Shown: piece by piece, positions 35,381-46,600 of the stretch | Position numbering within the stretch: the first letter of the stretch is position 1 | Layout: every line of letters begins with the position of its first letter | Assembly: GCF_001730525.1 (NCBI RefSeq) | Contig: NZ_MDFN01000006.1 | Location: forward strand, 1 to 64,000 | Direction of reading: 5' to 3' | DNA: 64,000 bases | Origin: Arcticibacter eurypsychrophilus | GTDB lineage: Bacteria; Bacteroidota; Bacteroidia; Sphingobacteriales; Sphingobacteriaceae | Notes under the pieces: model-generated | Told to the model about the DNA's origin: nothing | Database searches by the model: none | The model's input: the letters and a program-made list of their open reading frames with translations, nothing else | Translations under genes and position numbers: made by a program

Positions 35381-38300
35381 TTATTCCAGACCTGCACCAT
35401 GGCAGTTCTTATATTTTTTGCCACTTCCACAAGGACAAGGATCATTTCTACCGATCTTTTGTTCTACGCGAATAGGCATTTGTTTCTGAGGTTCACGTGT
35501 ATCTTCCATACCTATTGTATTAGGATCATCGGATACCGTTGCAAGCTGGGGTTTAGAAACTTTAAGTTTCGACATGTCCTGCTTAGGCTGAGGACGAGCC
35601 TCTTTCACATCCTCTGACTCCTGCATAGGTATTCCACCTTTAAACAAGAAACTGACCACATCTTTATTCACCGAGATCAGCATTTGTTTGAACAGATTAA
35701 AGGCTTCCATTTTGTAAATGACCAATGGATCTTTTTGTTCGTAAACGGCATTTTGAACAGACTGTTTCAACTCATCCATTTCACGCAAATGCTCTTTCCA
35801 GGCATCATCAATCAGGGCAAGTACCACTGTCTTTTCAAACACTCTGAATACTTCGTGTCCTTTAGTTTCGACTGCCTTCTTCAGATTTGAAGCAACCTGT
35901 ATATTTCGTATTCCGTCGGAAAAAGGAACGATGATATTTTCAATCACATCGCCTCGCTCGTGATAGACCTGATCTAAGATCGGGAATGCCTGAGCAGCTA
36001 TGCTATCTTTTTTACGGGTATAAAAATCAGATACTTTTAAGAATAAACGGTCTGTCAGTTTGCCGATCGAGTTTTCAGTAAACTCTTTCACATCAATTTC
36101 AGCATCTAAAGAAAAGACACGGATAATTTCCAGCTGGAAACCTTCGTAATTCGCAGTTTCTTTATATTCTGAAACAATATCTTCTACTGTATCATAAAAT
36201 GTATTGCTTAAGTCAACTTCAAGACGCTGACCGTATAAAGCATTCCGGCGTTTAGTATAGACCACACTACGCTGAGAGTTCATTACGTCATCATATTCCA
36301 GCAACCGCTTACGAATACCATAATTGTTCTCTTCTACTTTTCTTTGCGCTCTTTCGATAGACTTGGTAATCATGGAATGCTGAATCACTTCACCTTCCTC
36401 AATACCCATACGCTGCATAATACTGGCAATGCGTTCTGATCCGAATAAACGCATCAGGTTATCTTCCAGAGAAACAAAGAACTGAGACGATCCGGGATCA
36501 CCCTGACGACCGGCACGTCCACGTAACTGACGGTCAACCCGTCTTGATTCATGTCGTTCTGTACCGACAATCGCTAAACCACCTGAATCCTTTACGCCTA
36601 CACCCAGCTTGATATCCGTACCACGACCAGCCATATTCGTTGCGATAGTAACGGTTCCGGCCTGACCAGCTTCAGCAATAATATCAGCCTCTTTTTGATG
36701 CATTTTCGCATTCAGTACATTATGTTTTACACCACGGAGTTTCAACATACGACTTAAAAGTTCGGATATTTCAACAGATGTAGTACCAACAAGTACTGGT
36801 CGGCCTGCCAGAGTTAAAGCAGTAATCTCATCAACTACCGCATTATATTTTTCTCTTACCGTACGGAACACTTTATCCTCCATATCCTGGCGGGAGTTCT
36901 GTACGTTGGTAGGAATTTCAACAACATCGAGTTTATAGATCTGCCAAAGCTCACCTGCCTCAGTTACAGCAGTACCTGTCATACCACAAAGCTTGTGGTA
37001 CATTCTAAAGTAATTCTGGAGGGTTATAGTGGCATAGGTCTGACTGGCATCTTCAACCTTAACATTTTCTTTTGCTTCAATTGCCTGATGTAAACCATCG
37101 GAATAACGACGACCATCCATAATACGGCCTGTCTGCTCATCCACGATTTTGATCTTACCCTCGTCGATGATGTATTCAACATCACGTTCAAATAAAGTAT
37201 AAGCCTTTAATAGTTGATTTACCGAGTGGATCCGTTCCGATTTAATGGAGAAATCTCGCATTAACTCTTCTTTTTGGGCAATCTTATCTTCAATACTTAG
37301 TTTAGATTTCTCAATGTCAGCAATCTCTGTACCGACATCAGGCATAATAAAGAAGCCGGCATCCTCACCAGAAGTAGTGATTAGTTCAATTCCCTTTTCA
37401 GTAAGTTCAACCTGGTTGTTTTTTTCATCAATAACGAAGTACAGCTCAGAATCTGCGTTTGGCATTTCCTTATTCTGATCCTGCATGTGATAATTCTCAC
37501 TCTTCATCATGATCTGTTTCACACCTGGCTCGCTCATAAACTTGATTAATGCCTTGTTTTTAGGCAAACCACGATGTGCACGCAATAAAGCTAATCCACC
37601 TTCTGTAGCACCTGTTTTACCTTCGGCAACTAACTTTTTGGCTTCATTTAGAACACCGGTTATATAATTACGCTGCACACTAACCAGACGTTCAATTCTT
37701 GGCTTAAGTTCGTAGAACTCATGCTCATCACCTCTAGGAATAGGTCCGGATATAATTAAAGGAGTACGTGCATCATCAATCAATACTGAGTCAACCTCAT
37801 CTACCATTGCAAAATGCAATTTCCGCTGAACCTGACTTTCCGGATTTTGAGTCATATTATCACGCAGATAATCAAATCCAAATTCATTGTTTGTACCAAA
37901 AGTAATATCGGCAAGATAAGCTTTACGGCGTTCTTCAGAATTAGGCTGATGTCTGTCGATACAATCTACCGATAGACCATGAAATTCGAATAAAGGACCA
38001 TTCCACTCCGAGTCACGACGTGCAAGGTAATCATTGACCGTAACGATATGAACGCCATTTCCGGCAAGCGCATTTAAGTAAGCAGGCAAGGTTCCAACCA
38101 ACGTTTTACCTTCACCAGTAGCCATTTCAGCAATTTTGCCCTGATGAAGAACAATACCACCGATTAGCTGAACATCGTAATGGACCATGTTCCATACTAC
38201 TTCTGTTCCAGCAGCTAGCCAGGTATTACTATGGATAGCCTTATCGCCTTCAATGACCACGTTGGGCTTGCGGGAAGCCAGTTCCCTATCGAAATCTGTA

Positions 38301-38692
38301 GCCGTAACTACAATCTTCTTGTTCTCTGAAAATCTTCTTGCCGTTTCTTTTACAACCGCAAAACCTTCAGGAAGTATTTCAAGTAAAATCTTTTCAAGTT
38401 CTTTATCACGATCCTTTAACAGTTTGTCTACCGCCTCATAAAGATCAGTTTTTGCATCTACAGAAAGAGTTGGTGATTCGGCTTGTTCTTTAAGGTCTAT
38501 AACCTCCTGATCGATATCTGCTAATCCTTCTTTTATTTTGTTCTTAAAAAAAGAGGTCTTTTCCCGGAGCTCGTCATCAGACAAAGTTGCTAATTTGGGA
38601 TATACAGCCTTAATCTGTTCAACAAGAGGTTGAATTTGTTTTATATCGCGATCAGACTTACTTCCGAATAGTTTATTTAAAAATCCTAACAT
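35381..38692 (-). CDS. secA: Preprotein translocase ATPase SecA
   Basis: An 1103-residue motor of the Sec export pathway, longer than the 900-residue proteobacterial form, as usual in Bacteroidota. Walker A is [19 protein letters not shown], Walker [21 protein letters not shown], and the second helicase domain holds [13 protein letters not shown] and [18 protein letters not shown]. The C-terminal zinc motif is [14 protein letters not shown], used for SecB or lipid contact. It heads a minus-strand run with amidohydrolase and DUF3108-like genes. TAATTTTG at 38775-38768 is a possible -7 box with a leader of about 70 nt. Confidence 0.98.
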   Translation of the reverse strand: MLGFLNKLFGSKSDRDIKQIQPLVEQIKAVYPKLATLSDDELREKTSFFKNKIKEGLADIDQEVIDLKEQAESPTLSVDAKTDLYEAVDKLLKDRDKELEKILLEILPEGFAVVKETARRFSENKKIVVTATDFDRELASRKPNVVIEGDKAIHSNTWLAAGTEVVWNMVHYDVQLIGGIVLHQGKIAEMATGEGKTLVGTLPAYLNALAGNGVHIVTVNDYLARRDSEWNGPLFEFHGLSVDCIDRHQPNSEERRKAYLADITFGTNNEFGFDYLRDNMTQNPESQVQRKLHFAMVDEVDSVLIDDARTPLIISGPIPRGDEHEFYELKPRIERLVSVQRNYITGVLNEAKKLVAEGKTGATEGGLALLRAHRGLPKNKALIKFMSEPGVKQIMMKSENYHMQDQNKEMPNADSELYFVIDEKNNQVELTEKGIELITTSGEDAGFFIMPDVGTEIADIEKSKLSIEDKIAQKEELMRDFSIKSERIHSVNQLLKAYTLFERDVEYIIDEGKIKIVDEQTGRIMDGRRYSDGLHQAIEAKENVKVEDASQTYATITLQNYFRMYHKLCGMTGTAVTEAGELWQIYKLDVVEIPTNVQNSRQDMEDKVFRTVREKYNAVVDEITALTLAGRPVLVGTTSVEISELLSRMLKLRGVKHNVLNAKMHQKEADIIAEAGQAGTVTIATNMAGRGTDIKLGVGVKDSGGLAIVGTERHESRRVDRQLRGRAGRQGDPGSSQFFVSLEDNLMRLFGSERIASIMQRMGIEEGEVIQHSMITKSIERAQRKVEENNYGIRKRLLEYDDVMNSQRSVVYTKRRNALYGQRLEVDLSNTFYDTVEDIVSEYKETANYEGFQLEIIRVFSLDAEIDVKEFTENSIGKLTDRLFLKVSDFYTRKKDSIAAQAFPILDQVYHERGDVIENIIVPFSDGIRNIQVASNLKKAVETKGHEVFRVFEKTVVLALIDDAWKEHLREMDELKQSVQNAVYEQKDPLVIYKMEAFNLFKQMLISVNKDVVSFLFKGGIPMQESEDVKEARPQPKQDMSKLKVSKPQLATVSDDPNTIGMEDTREPQKQMPIRVEQKIGRNDPCPCGSGKKYKNCHGAGLE

Positions 38693-38902
38693 GTGTATCT
38701 TGAATAAATTCTAGTTGACCAACAACTGCGCCATTAAGGCCTCATCAGTCAATTTGACATAATAACGCAAAATTAGTGAATTTGTATTGATATAGATGCT
38801 TATCTGTGCTTACTTTGTGTTATTTTATATGTTTTTAACATCTTTACATTAACCTTCCATTTTAAAACCACGTTATCAGGCATTCAGCAGATAAAAGATA
38901 TA

Positions 38903-38910
38903 TATATTTG
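38903..38910 (+). promoter_or_regulatory. purD: purD -7 promoter element
   Basis: TATATTTG, a match to TAnnTTTG, ending 5 nt before the purD ATG. No clear -33 TTG at 19-21 nt upstream. Transcription starting about 6 nt after the box would give a leaderless message. Confidence 0.45.
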
Positions 38911-38915
38911 CTTCC

Positions 38916-40190
38916 ATGAACATTCTTTTATTAGGTTCAGGTGGAAGGGAAAGTGCTTTTGCCTGGAAGATTACTCAAAGTCCGCTCTGCAGTGAATTAT
39001 TTATTGCTCCAGGTAATGCTGGGACAGGTGCGTATGGCCAAAATGTCAACTTGCAACCAACGGACTTTGATGGCATCCGTGAGTTTGTATTAAATAATAA
39101 TATAAACATGGTGATTGTTGGGCCGGAAGAACCTTTGGTAAAAGGGATTCATGACTTCTTTCTTGCTGATGCGGAATTAAAAGCAATTCCTGTCATAGGG
39201 CCACAGCAAGAAGGCGCCAAGTTAGAGGGGAGTAAAGAATATTCCAAAGCATTCATGCGCAGGCATTTTATACCCACTGCTGCATCTGCTACGTTTACCG
39301 TTAATTCGCTGAACGAAGGTCTGGCGTACCTGGAAACGCATAAACTTCCTATCGTGCTTAAGGCTGACGGACTTGCTGCTGGTAAAGGTGTGTTGATCTG
39401 TCAAACGCTCGAAGAAGCACAAACAGAATTAATTGCCATGCTTCAGGATGCCAAATTTGGTGAAGCGAGCAGTAAAGTGGTGATCGAAGAATTTCTTGAC
39501 GGCATTGAATTGTCTGTGTTTGTACTGACAGATGGGCATTCTTATAAAATATTACCTGAAGCAAAAGACTACAAAAAAATAGGTGAAGCAGATACCGGCT
39601 TAAACACCGGAGGAATGGGTTCGATCTCTCCTGTATCCTTTGCTGATGAAGCATTTATGCTTAAAGTAGAGAATGACATCATCAAACCGACTATATATGG
39701 ATTAAAGATTGATCAGATTCATTATAAGGGCTTTCTCTTTATTGGTTTGATGAATATTGACGGCGAACCTTTTGTGATTGAATATAATGTACGCATGGGT
39801 GATCCGGAAACAGAAAGTGTTATTCCACGGATTGAAAGTGATTTTCTGGATCTGCTTCTAGGGGTTGCCAATGAGAACCTGGCTGAAAAAGAATTAGTCA
39901 TCTCCAAAAAAACAGCAGCTACAGTGATGTTAGTTTCGGGAGGGTATCCCGGGGAGTATATAAAGGGTAAAACCATCTCGGGAATAGAAAACTTAAGAGG
40001 CTCGCTTGCCTTTCATGCAGGAACTATTTTAGAGGATAATATTGTAAAAACTTCAGGAGGCCGTGTTCTTGCCATCACCTCTTTACAGGATACACTTTTT
40101 GATGCTGTGCAACAGGCAGTAGCCGATGCGGGAAGAATCTACTTTGATGGTCGATATTTCCGTACGGATATTGGGTTCGATTTACTTTAG
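38916..40190 (+). CDS. purD: Phosphoribosylamine-glycine ligase
   Basis: A 424-residue ATP-grasp enzyme of purine synthesis that joins glycine to phosphoribosylamine. N-terminal domain MNILLLGSGGRESAFAWKI and GPEEPLVKG; ATP-grasp core GSKEYSKAFMRRHFIPTA, LPIVLKADGLAAGKGVLIC and EEFLDGIELSVFVLTDG; GGMGSISPV; metal-binding NVRMGDPETE; C-terminal DGRYFRTDIG. Full length, cytoplasmic. It is monocistronic, divergent from secA, and convergent with the TlpA-like gene through a shared terminator. Confidence 0.98.
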   Translation: MNILLLGSGGRESAFAWKITQSPLCSELFIAPGNAGTGAYGQNVNLQPTDFDGIREFVLNNNINMVIVGPEEPLVKGIHDFFLADAELKAIPVIGPQQEGAKLEGSKEYSKAFMRRHFIPTAASATFTVNSLNEGLAYLETHKLPIVLKADGLAAGKGVLICQTLEEAQTELIAMLQDAKFGEASSKVVIEEFLDGIELSVFVLTDGHSYKILPEAKDYKKIGEADTGLNTGGMGSISPVSFADEAFMLKVENDIIKPTIYGLKIDQIHYKGFLFIGLMNIDGEPFVIEYNVRMGDPETESVIPRIESDFLDLLLGVANENLAEKELVISKKTAATVMLVSGGYPGEYIKGKTISGIENLRGSLAFHAGTILEDNIVKTSGGRVLAITSLQDTLFDAVQQAVADAGRIYFDGRYFRTDIGFDLL

Positions 40191-40381
40191 GTAATCACCT
40201 GGAAGAGCCAGGTAAATCGATACAACGGAGTTATGATTGACATTTATTCAGTTAATCACAATCTGAAATAGAGTATCAATTTAGGAAGTTCGAAGAACCT
40301 GCCGATTATATTCAAGTAGATTCCTTGTTTGAATTTCTCAGAGAGATAAATAAACGAAAAAGGATTTTCATTAAAATTCTT

Positions 40382-40434
40382 AATAAACAAAAAAGGCTGT
40401 TTCCCAATGTAGGAAACAGCCTTTTTTGTTTATT
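40382..40434. terminator. Bidirectional rho-independent terminator
   Basis: AATAAACAAAAAAGGCTGTT with CC, loop CAATGTA, and its exact complement form a 23-bp stem. A- and T-tracts on either side make it work for both purD and the convergent thioredoxin-like gene. Confidence 0.9.
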
Positions 40435-40443
40435 TATTTGTTT

Positions 40444-41580
40444 CTAAAGGATCTCTGAAAGCTTCTTATCCAGAGCAGCTCCTCTTAGGTTTACAGCAAC
40501 GATCTTTCCTGTAGGGTCAATCAAATAATTCTGAGGAATTGACCGAATACCATACAAACGGGCAACTTCATTATTCCAGAATTTAAGATCAGAAACCTGT
40601 GTCCACAATAGACCGTCAGTTTCAATGGCCTTTAACCAATTCGCTTTCTGATTCTCACGATCAAGTGAAACTCCTAAAACAGTAAAGTTTTTGCCTTTAT
40701 ACTTGTTATAAGCAAGTACTATATTGGGATTTTCTTCCCGGCATGGACCACACCATGATGCCCAAAAGTCAAGCAGCACATATTTACCTTTGAAATCGGA
40801 TAATTTAACCGGTTTACCATTGACATCATTTTGTACAAAGTCGATTGCAGTGGCACCTACTGAAGTATTTTTAAGTGATGCTAAACTTTGAATCAAAGGC
40901 TGAAGCGATGCGCTTTTTTGCAGTTCGGGACTTAGTGATTTAATTAACGGATCCAATTCCCCATATTGAGGATCCTCTCCTGCCAGGGAAAGAATGGAAT
41001 TTACACTGACAAAACTAGCTGGATGCTCCTTGATAAACTGTTTAATAACTTCGTTTTGTTGCTCTGTAAATTTCTCAAATTTGCCTTGTAAAGCCCCCAT
41101 AAATTCAGCATTTCCTTTTTGCTCTGCTGAAGCACTTTGATACTCGGCATTCAGTGTTTTAAAACTTTCGTTTATTGATTTAAGACGACCTGATAAAAGT
41201 TGGTTATCCGTGTTCAGCTTACTGCCCTTTATTACAGCTGTAGATAAAGAGTCCTTACTTTCTATAGAATATTCCCCTTTTTCAACATAAAATGAGGTAA
41301 CGTCAGGTCTTCCTGCTGTTTTCAATGAATCAAGACCAACTCCTTTGGAATCAAGAATCAAAAGTCCTGCGCTCGGTTCTGCAATGGCACCACTGAAAAC
41401 AAATTGACCATTCTTCATGACGGCAGAGTCGGTTATAGACTGATCTGCAACACGATAGATCATGAACATTTTGGCAGGCGAATTATATTTACCTATTGAT
41501 CCTTTAACTTTATATGGAGCCTGCTGTGCAAAAAGCATCACAGGTGACAATGCAAAAGTAATTAACAACGTTTTTTTCAT
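40444..41580 (-). CDS. TlpA-like thioredoxin with DUF4369 domain
   Basis: A 378-residue envelope thiol-disulfide protein. Signal peptide MKKTLLITFALSPVMLFAQ; DUF4369 beta domain at about 20-130 (YKVKGSIGKYNSPAKMFMIY); a helical linker; and a C-terminal AhpC/TSA-thioredoxin domain at about 235-378 with WCGPC at 276-280 and cis-Pro in GIRSIPQNYLIDPTGKI. It likely keeps periplasmic proteins or cytochrome c maturation substrates reduced. It stands alone and ends at a shared terminator. Confidence 0.9.
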   Translation of the reverse strand: MKKTLLITFALSPVMLFAQQAPYKVKGSIGKYNSPAKMFMIYRVADQSITDSAVMKNGQFVFSGAIAEPSAGLLILDSKGVGLDSLKTAGRPDVTSFYVEKGEYSIESKDSLSTAVIKGSKLNTDNQLLSGRLKSINESFKTLNAEYQSASAEQKGNAEFMGALQGKFEKFTEQQNEVIKQFIKEHPASFVSVNSILSLAGEDPQYGELDPLIKSLSPELQKSASLQPLIQSLASLKNTSVGATAIDFVQNDVNGKPVKLSDFKGKYVLLDFWASWCGPCREENPNIVLAYNKYKGKNFTVLGVSLDRENQKANWLKAIETDGLLWTQVSDLKFWNNEVARLYGIRSIPQNYLIDPTGKIVAVNLRGAALDKKLSEIL

Positions 41581-41864
41581 TTTCCAAATTTGTTAAAAGA
41601 AAACGTATTTTTCGATTAAATAGTGCAATTAATACTATCACTCATTCAATTTATAATTAGAAACCGATATAATCCTACTTATAAGAATCCTTAATAACCA
41701 GTCATTCTATCATGCATGTTACTTCCTATTCAAATTAGTTACTAAATCCACAATTAAATTACAACACATTGTTTTTAAGCATATTAACAATCTTAAATTG
41801 AAATAAAAAAAAGTAGGAGTAACGATTCAGTGATGAACTTAATATTAACCTAACATTGGCATTT

Positions 41865-41872
41865 TATCTTTG
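41865..41872 (+). promoter_or_regulatory. ECF sigma gene -7 promoter element
   Basis: TATCTTTG, an exact TAnnTTTG match ending 4 nt before the sigma factor ATG, implying a leaderless transcript. No clear -33 element. The 280 bp upstream (41581-41864) hold no ORF. Confidence 0.45.
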
Positions 41873-41876
41873 TGCC

Positions 41877-42449
41877 ATGTCAATAAAGAAGTTTCGCCAG
41901 TATCAGGATGCCGATCTATATGCTTTAATTCAAAACAATAAGCAAGTGGCACTGGAAGTTATTTTTGAACGATACTACAAATCTCTTTGTTCATTTATTG
42001 TGATTTATGCAAAAGATAAGACTGTTTGTGAAGAAATAATTGCGGATCTCTTTATTAAAATTTGGAATAACAGAGCTTCAACTGAGATCAATAACTTAAA
42101 AAGCTACTTATTTATCGCTGCTAGAAATCTGGCTTTAAACCAAAAGAACAAAAAGATAGTTCCAATAGCATTTATGGAGACGCTCGATGCTTATGAGAAT
42201 ACGTCTAGTATGGACGACAATCCTTTTCAAATCATATCTAACCGGGAGTCTTATGATTCACTCATTTCCGTTATTGATCTTTTACCTGAACGTCAAAGAG
42301 AAGTATTATTAATGAGCCGTGTGGAGAATTTAGATAAAAACAAAATTGCCGAAATCCTTACCCTTTCAGTGAGAACAGTAGAAACGACCCTGTATTCGGC
42401 TGTTAAACAACTTCGCGCTACACTCACAAACCGTAACCCGATCCTTTAG
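41877..42449 (+). CDS. ECF RNA polymerase sigma factor
   Basis: A 190-residue sigma-70 factor of the Bacteroidota FecI-like group. Region 2: ALEVIFERYYKSLCSFIVIY, ADLFIKIWNNR and LKSYLFIAARNLALN; region 4: VIDLLPERQREVLLMSRVENL, KNKIAEILTLSVRTVETTLY and SAVKQLRATL. A TTG seven codons upstream extends the frame, but the ATG fits family starts. It is followed by a FecR-type anti-sigma gene and the SusC/SusD locus, so it is expected to switch that locus on when the SusC-like transporter senses its ligand. Confidence 0.94.
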   Translation: MSIKKFRQYQDADLYALIQNNKQVALEVIFERYYKSLCSFIVIYAKDKTVCEEIIADLFIKIWNNRASTEINNLKSYLFIAARNLALNQKNKKIVPIAFMETLDAYENTSSMDDNPFQIISNRESYDSLISVIDLLPERQREVLLMSRVENLDKNKIAEILTLSVRTVETTLYSAVKQLRATLTNRNPIL

Positions 42450-42550
42450 TACTTTATTTTCCTGTTGACAATTTCTTAATATAATATTAACCCACATGGT
42501 TACGTATTCCTTGCCCTGTTTACTGTCTTTATTTATAACAAGCAGTTTTA

Positions 42551-43558
42551 ATGGACGAATACAACTACCGTTTAATACAGGAATACTACGAGAAGAAAAT
42601 CAGTGAAGAGGGTCTTAAAGACCTTAGCGATTGGGTAGAGGCTGATCAGGAGAATCTTACAGCTTTTAGAGAAACCATGCACGTACTGGAGGCTTCAGCT
42701 AAATACCCTGCATCGTCTGCAGATCGGGATAAAGTATGGGGATCCATCAGTAGCCAGGTAAGCCGTAACAATCAAACCAAATGGCTTGCTTATGCTGCGG
42801 CAATACTTATACTGCTAACATTAAGCATGCTTTTGGGAGAGTCATTACTTAACCGGGATCAAAAGAAAGTTAAATACACCATAATAAGCAATTCAAATGG
42901 GAAGCAATCTAGAATTATGCTACCTGATAGTTCTATAGTTTATCTTCAGGCAGGAAGCAGTATTCGTTATAATAAAGCATTTAATGATCCGAAGGAAAGA
43001 ATAATATCTCTTCAGGGAGAGGCCTTCTTTGAGGTAATACATGATGAAAACCGACCCTTTATTGTACATAGCGGAGCAGTAAATACACTAGTTTTAGGAA
43101 CGTCATTTAACGTTAAAGCATTTAAAGCTGATAATAACGTAAAGGTTACCGTTCGATCCGGAAAAGTAGGGGTATCTATAACGGAGAAAGGCAAAGAAAA
43201 ATTCCTACAATATCTAGTTCCTGATCAACAGCTTTCTGTGAATCCAGAAAGTGGTAATTATTCTTTCAGCCATTTGGATGCAGCGTCTGAAAGCTCCTGG
43301 AAAGAAAACAAGATCACTTTTAACAATGCATCTTTACAAGAAATTGGACGATCTCTTGAGCGTTGGTACAATATCAAGGTCGTATTCAGTGATCCGAAGA
43401 ACACCGCATGTCAGTATACGGCTAAGTTCGACTTCATCCCTTTGCATCAGTTAATGGATATAATGGCTCAACTAACAGATTGCACCTACTCAATACAAAA
43501 CAATCATCTCATCATAAATAATAAAAAATGCAAGCAGGAGGATCCTATGTATCATTAA
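42551..43558 (+). CDS. FecR family anti-sigma factor
   Basis: A 335-residue inner-membrane regulator: cytoplasmic sigma-binding N-terminus (LIQEYYEKKISEEGLKDLSD, residues about 5-50), one membrane helix (WLAYAAAILILLTLSMLLG, about 78-96), a periplasmic FecR domain (LPDSSIVYLQAGSSIRYN, GEAFFEVIHDENRPFIVHSG, VLGTSFNVKAF) and a C-terminal DUF4974 STN-like domain (ITFNNASLQEIGRSLERWYN). It receives the signal from the STN domain of the SusC-like protein downstream and controls the sigma factor upstream. Confidence 0.95.
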   Translation: MDEYNYRLIQEYYEKKISEEGLKDLSDWVEADQENLTAFRETMHVLEASAKYPASSADRDKVWGSISSQVSRNNQTKWLAYAAAILILLTLSMLLGESLLNRDQKKVKYTIISNSNGKQSRIMLPDSSIVYLQAGSSIRYNKAFNDPKERIISLQGEAFFEVIHDENRPFIVHSGAVNTLVLGTSFNVKAFKADNNVKVTVRSGKVGVSITEKGKEKFLQYLVPDQQLSVNPESGNYSFSHLDAASESSWKENKITFNNASLQEIGRSLERWYNIKVVFSDPKNTACQYTAKFDFIPLHQLMDIMAQLTDCTYSIQNNHLIINNKKCKQEDPMYH

Positions 43559-43644
43559 ATATCTTTTAAGAACCAGGATTACGGGTAACCGTTGAAAAGT
43601 AAGTTTTAAATCAACAAGTATTAATTATTAAGCTATTAAATCCC

Positions 43645-46600
43645 ATGAATATAATTATTCGCCCGAAAAACATTGTTTCGACGAAGTTCATAAAAATGCT
43701 ATTATTAACCGGGGCTGCATTGTTTCAGTTAGTATTAGCCTCATTCACCGCCAAATCACAGCTAGTTTTAGAGAATAAAATAGTTTGGGGTGGAAATCAA
43801 ATCACACTTAACCGCGCGTTTACTGAAGTCGAAAAATTAAGTGGAATCACTTTTAACTATAATAATGCGATAGTAAATGACCAGAAACAGATTAATATAA
43901 GTCGTGCTGAGCGCACAGTAGCGGAAACAATCCAGCTGCTGATTAAAGGTACTTCTTTGTCCTACCAATTAGCCGGAGAGAAAAACGTACTAATTATCCG
44001 GGCACAGGCAAATGGAACTCTATCCGGAAAGGTTTTAGATGATAACGGCGAAGCGCTTCCTGGCGCATCTGTTAGAATCATCGAGCTGAATAAAAGTTTC
44101 ACAACCGATAAGAATGGATCTTATTCGATAAGTGTAGCACCCGGCACCTATACCGTAGAGGTTAAATTTATCTCATTTGAAACGAAAAGAGCTTCGGGGA
44201 TTAAGGTAACTGCCGATAAAAGCACACCACTTAATTTCTCAATGGTCACTGCGGCAAATCAACTGCAGGAGGTAATGGTGACAACCGCATTAGGAATTAA
44301 GCGGGAAGAAAAAGCACTTGGCTATTCAGCCACTGTGGTAACAGGAAAGCAACTTAATGAGTCATTATCCAATAACTGGACAGATGCTCTTTCGGGAAAA
44401 GTAGCCGGATTAAACCTGGTGCGTTCTAATGCAGGACCAGCAGGTTCGAATAAAATTATCTTAAGAGGAGAAAGTAATCTTACTGGTGACAATAATGCGC
44501 TTATCGTTGTTGATGGAGTAGTTATTAACAATGGTAGTGGAAGAGCTACCGGCAGTGGAAGCAATGCTTACCTGGATGGAGATTCGCCAGTTGATTTTGG
44601 TACAGGTTTGAATGACATCAATTCGGAAGACATTGAAAGTGTAACTGTATTGAAGGGACCTGGAGCAGCTGCCTTATATGGACAACGAGGTGCTAATGGT
44701 GCCATTATTATTACTACTAAATCTGGCGTAGCACGCAAAGGTTTAGGAGTTAGTTTTAATTCAAATTATTCACTTGAATCTATTTCAAGATGGCCTGAAT
44801 ACCAAAATAAATATGGACAGGGAGTAGAAGGTGCAAATTATTATTCATTTGGAGCTACAGCGGATGGAGCCTCTACCCGAAGTACCAGTTCAGCTTGGGG
44901 ACCCAAATTCGATGGGCAAGAGTACTTTCAATATGATCCTATTACACATACAGGAGGCACTACCCGAACTCCATGGGTTGCTTATCCGGATGACCGGCAA
45001 AACTTCTTTGAAACAGGCAAAACATTTACTAATAATTTAACGCTGGATGGCGGGACAGAGAATACAGCAGTTCGTTTCTCCTTTACGAATGTGGATAATA
45101 CCTGGATCATTCCCAACACCGGATATAACAGGAATTCTGTAGCACTATCTGCAAGTCAGAAAGTGAATGACAAATTGCAGATCAGCACCAAAATAAATTA
45201 CACGAACAAATGGAGTGATAACTTGCCTAACAGCGGGTATAACAACCAATCGATCATGTATTGGAATATGTTTTGGGAGCCTAATGCAAGTGTAGACTGG
45301 TTGAAAGAATACTGGTTGCCAGGTCAGGAAAACATTGCTCAAAGTTATCCTTTCAGTAGTTATCCCGATAACCCTTATCTCATCGCAAATGAGATGTTAA
45401 ACAAATCGGATCGCGATGGTTTAACAGGAAATATTCAGGCCACTTACAGCTTCACAAAGGAACTGAGTTTATTAGTTCGTACCTCAATGGATTTTGCAAG
45501 TGAAAGGCGTTCACAACAACGTCCGTATGATACTGAAAAATTCAGGAAGGGCATGTTCCGAACTCAAAACATCTTCTCAAAGGAAGCCAGCAGCGATTTC
45601 CTTTTACAGTATAAAAAGAAAATAAGCAAGGATGTGGATCTTTCCGTTTCTGCCGGTGGAAGTATGCTCACCAACAGATACACTACGGATAATAATAGGG
45701 CCGATTCATTGCTTTATCCAGGTGTATTCACACTTGCCAATAAAGCTGGAATACTCGATTCAAGGCCAGGAATCAGTGAATATAATATCAACAGTTTTTA
45801 TGGACTGGCAACGATGAGTTATAAAAATTATTTGTTTCTTGATATAACAGGGCGTAATGACTGGAACAGTGTATTGGCTACTGCGAACTCTACAAATAAT
45901 GTTTCCTTCTTCTATCCATCTGCTAACGCTAGTTTTATTCTTTCGGAGGCCTTCAAGCTCCCTAAATTTATATCGTTTGCCAAGATTAGAGCTTCAGCAT
46001 CAGGAGTAGGAAGCGGTGGCCAGACAAGCTATCAAACCGCTTTAACATATGATACAGCTCCAAACTTTCCTGGAGGTCTGCAAAACCCGTCTATGCTGGC
46101 GAATCTTAATTTGAAATCGCTTTTTACTACAGCATACGAAACAGGAGTAGATGTTCGCTTTCTTAATAATCGTCTGGGGTTTGATCTTGCACTTTATACT
46201 AGTGATACCAGAGATCAGATCCTGATGGCAAAAGCGGATGCCAGCTCGGGTTATGGTTCAGCGTTAGTTAATGGTGGACTAGTTCGAAATAAAGGGATTG
46301 AACTTGCCGCCAATGGCAGTCCTTTGAAATCGCAGCATGGTTTAAACTGGAACATGACCGCTACGTTCGCGGCTAATAGAAATAAAGTGATCTCTTTATC
46401 CGATTCCGTTCAACAACTTACTTTACAAACCGGACCAGGAAACAGGGGTGCTATTGTTGCTGCCGTTGGAGGCAGTATGGGTGATTTATATGGCCGGGGA
46501 TATCAACGCTCCCCAGAGGGAGAAATTGTGTATGAAAATGGTTATCCAAGGCTTACAGATGAGATGCTTTATTTAGGAAACACTACTCCCAAGTGGAGAG

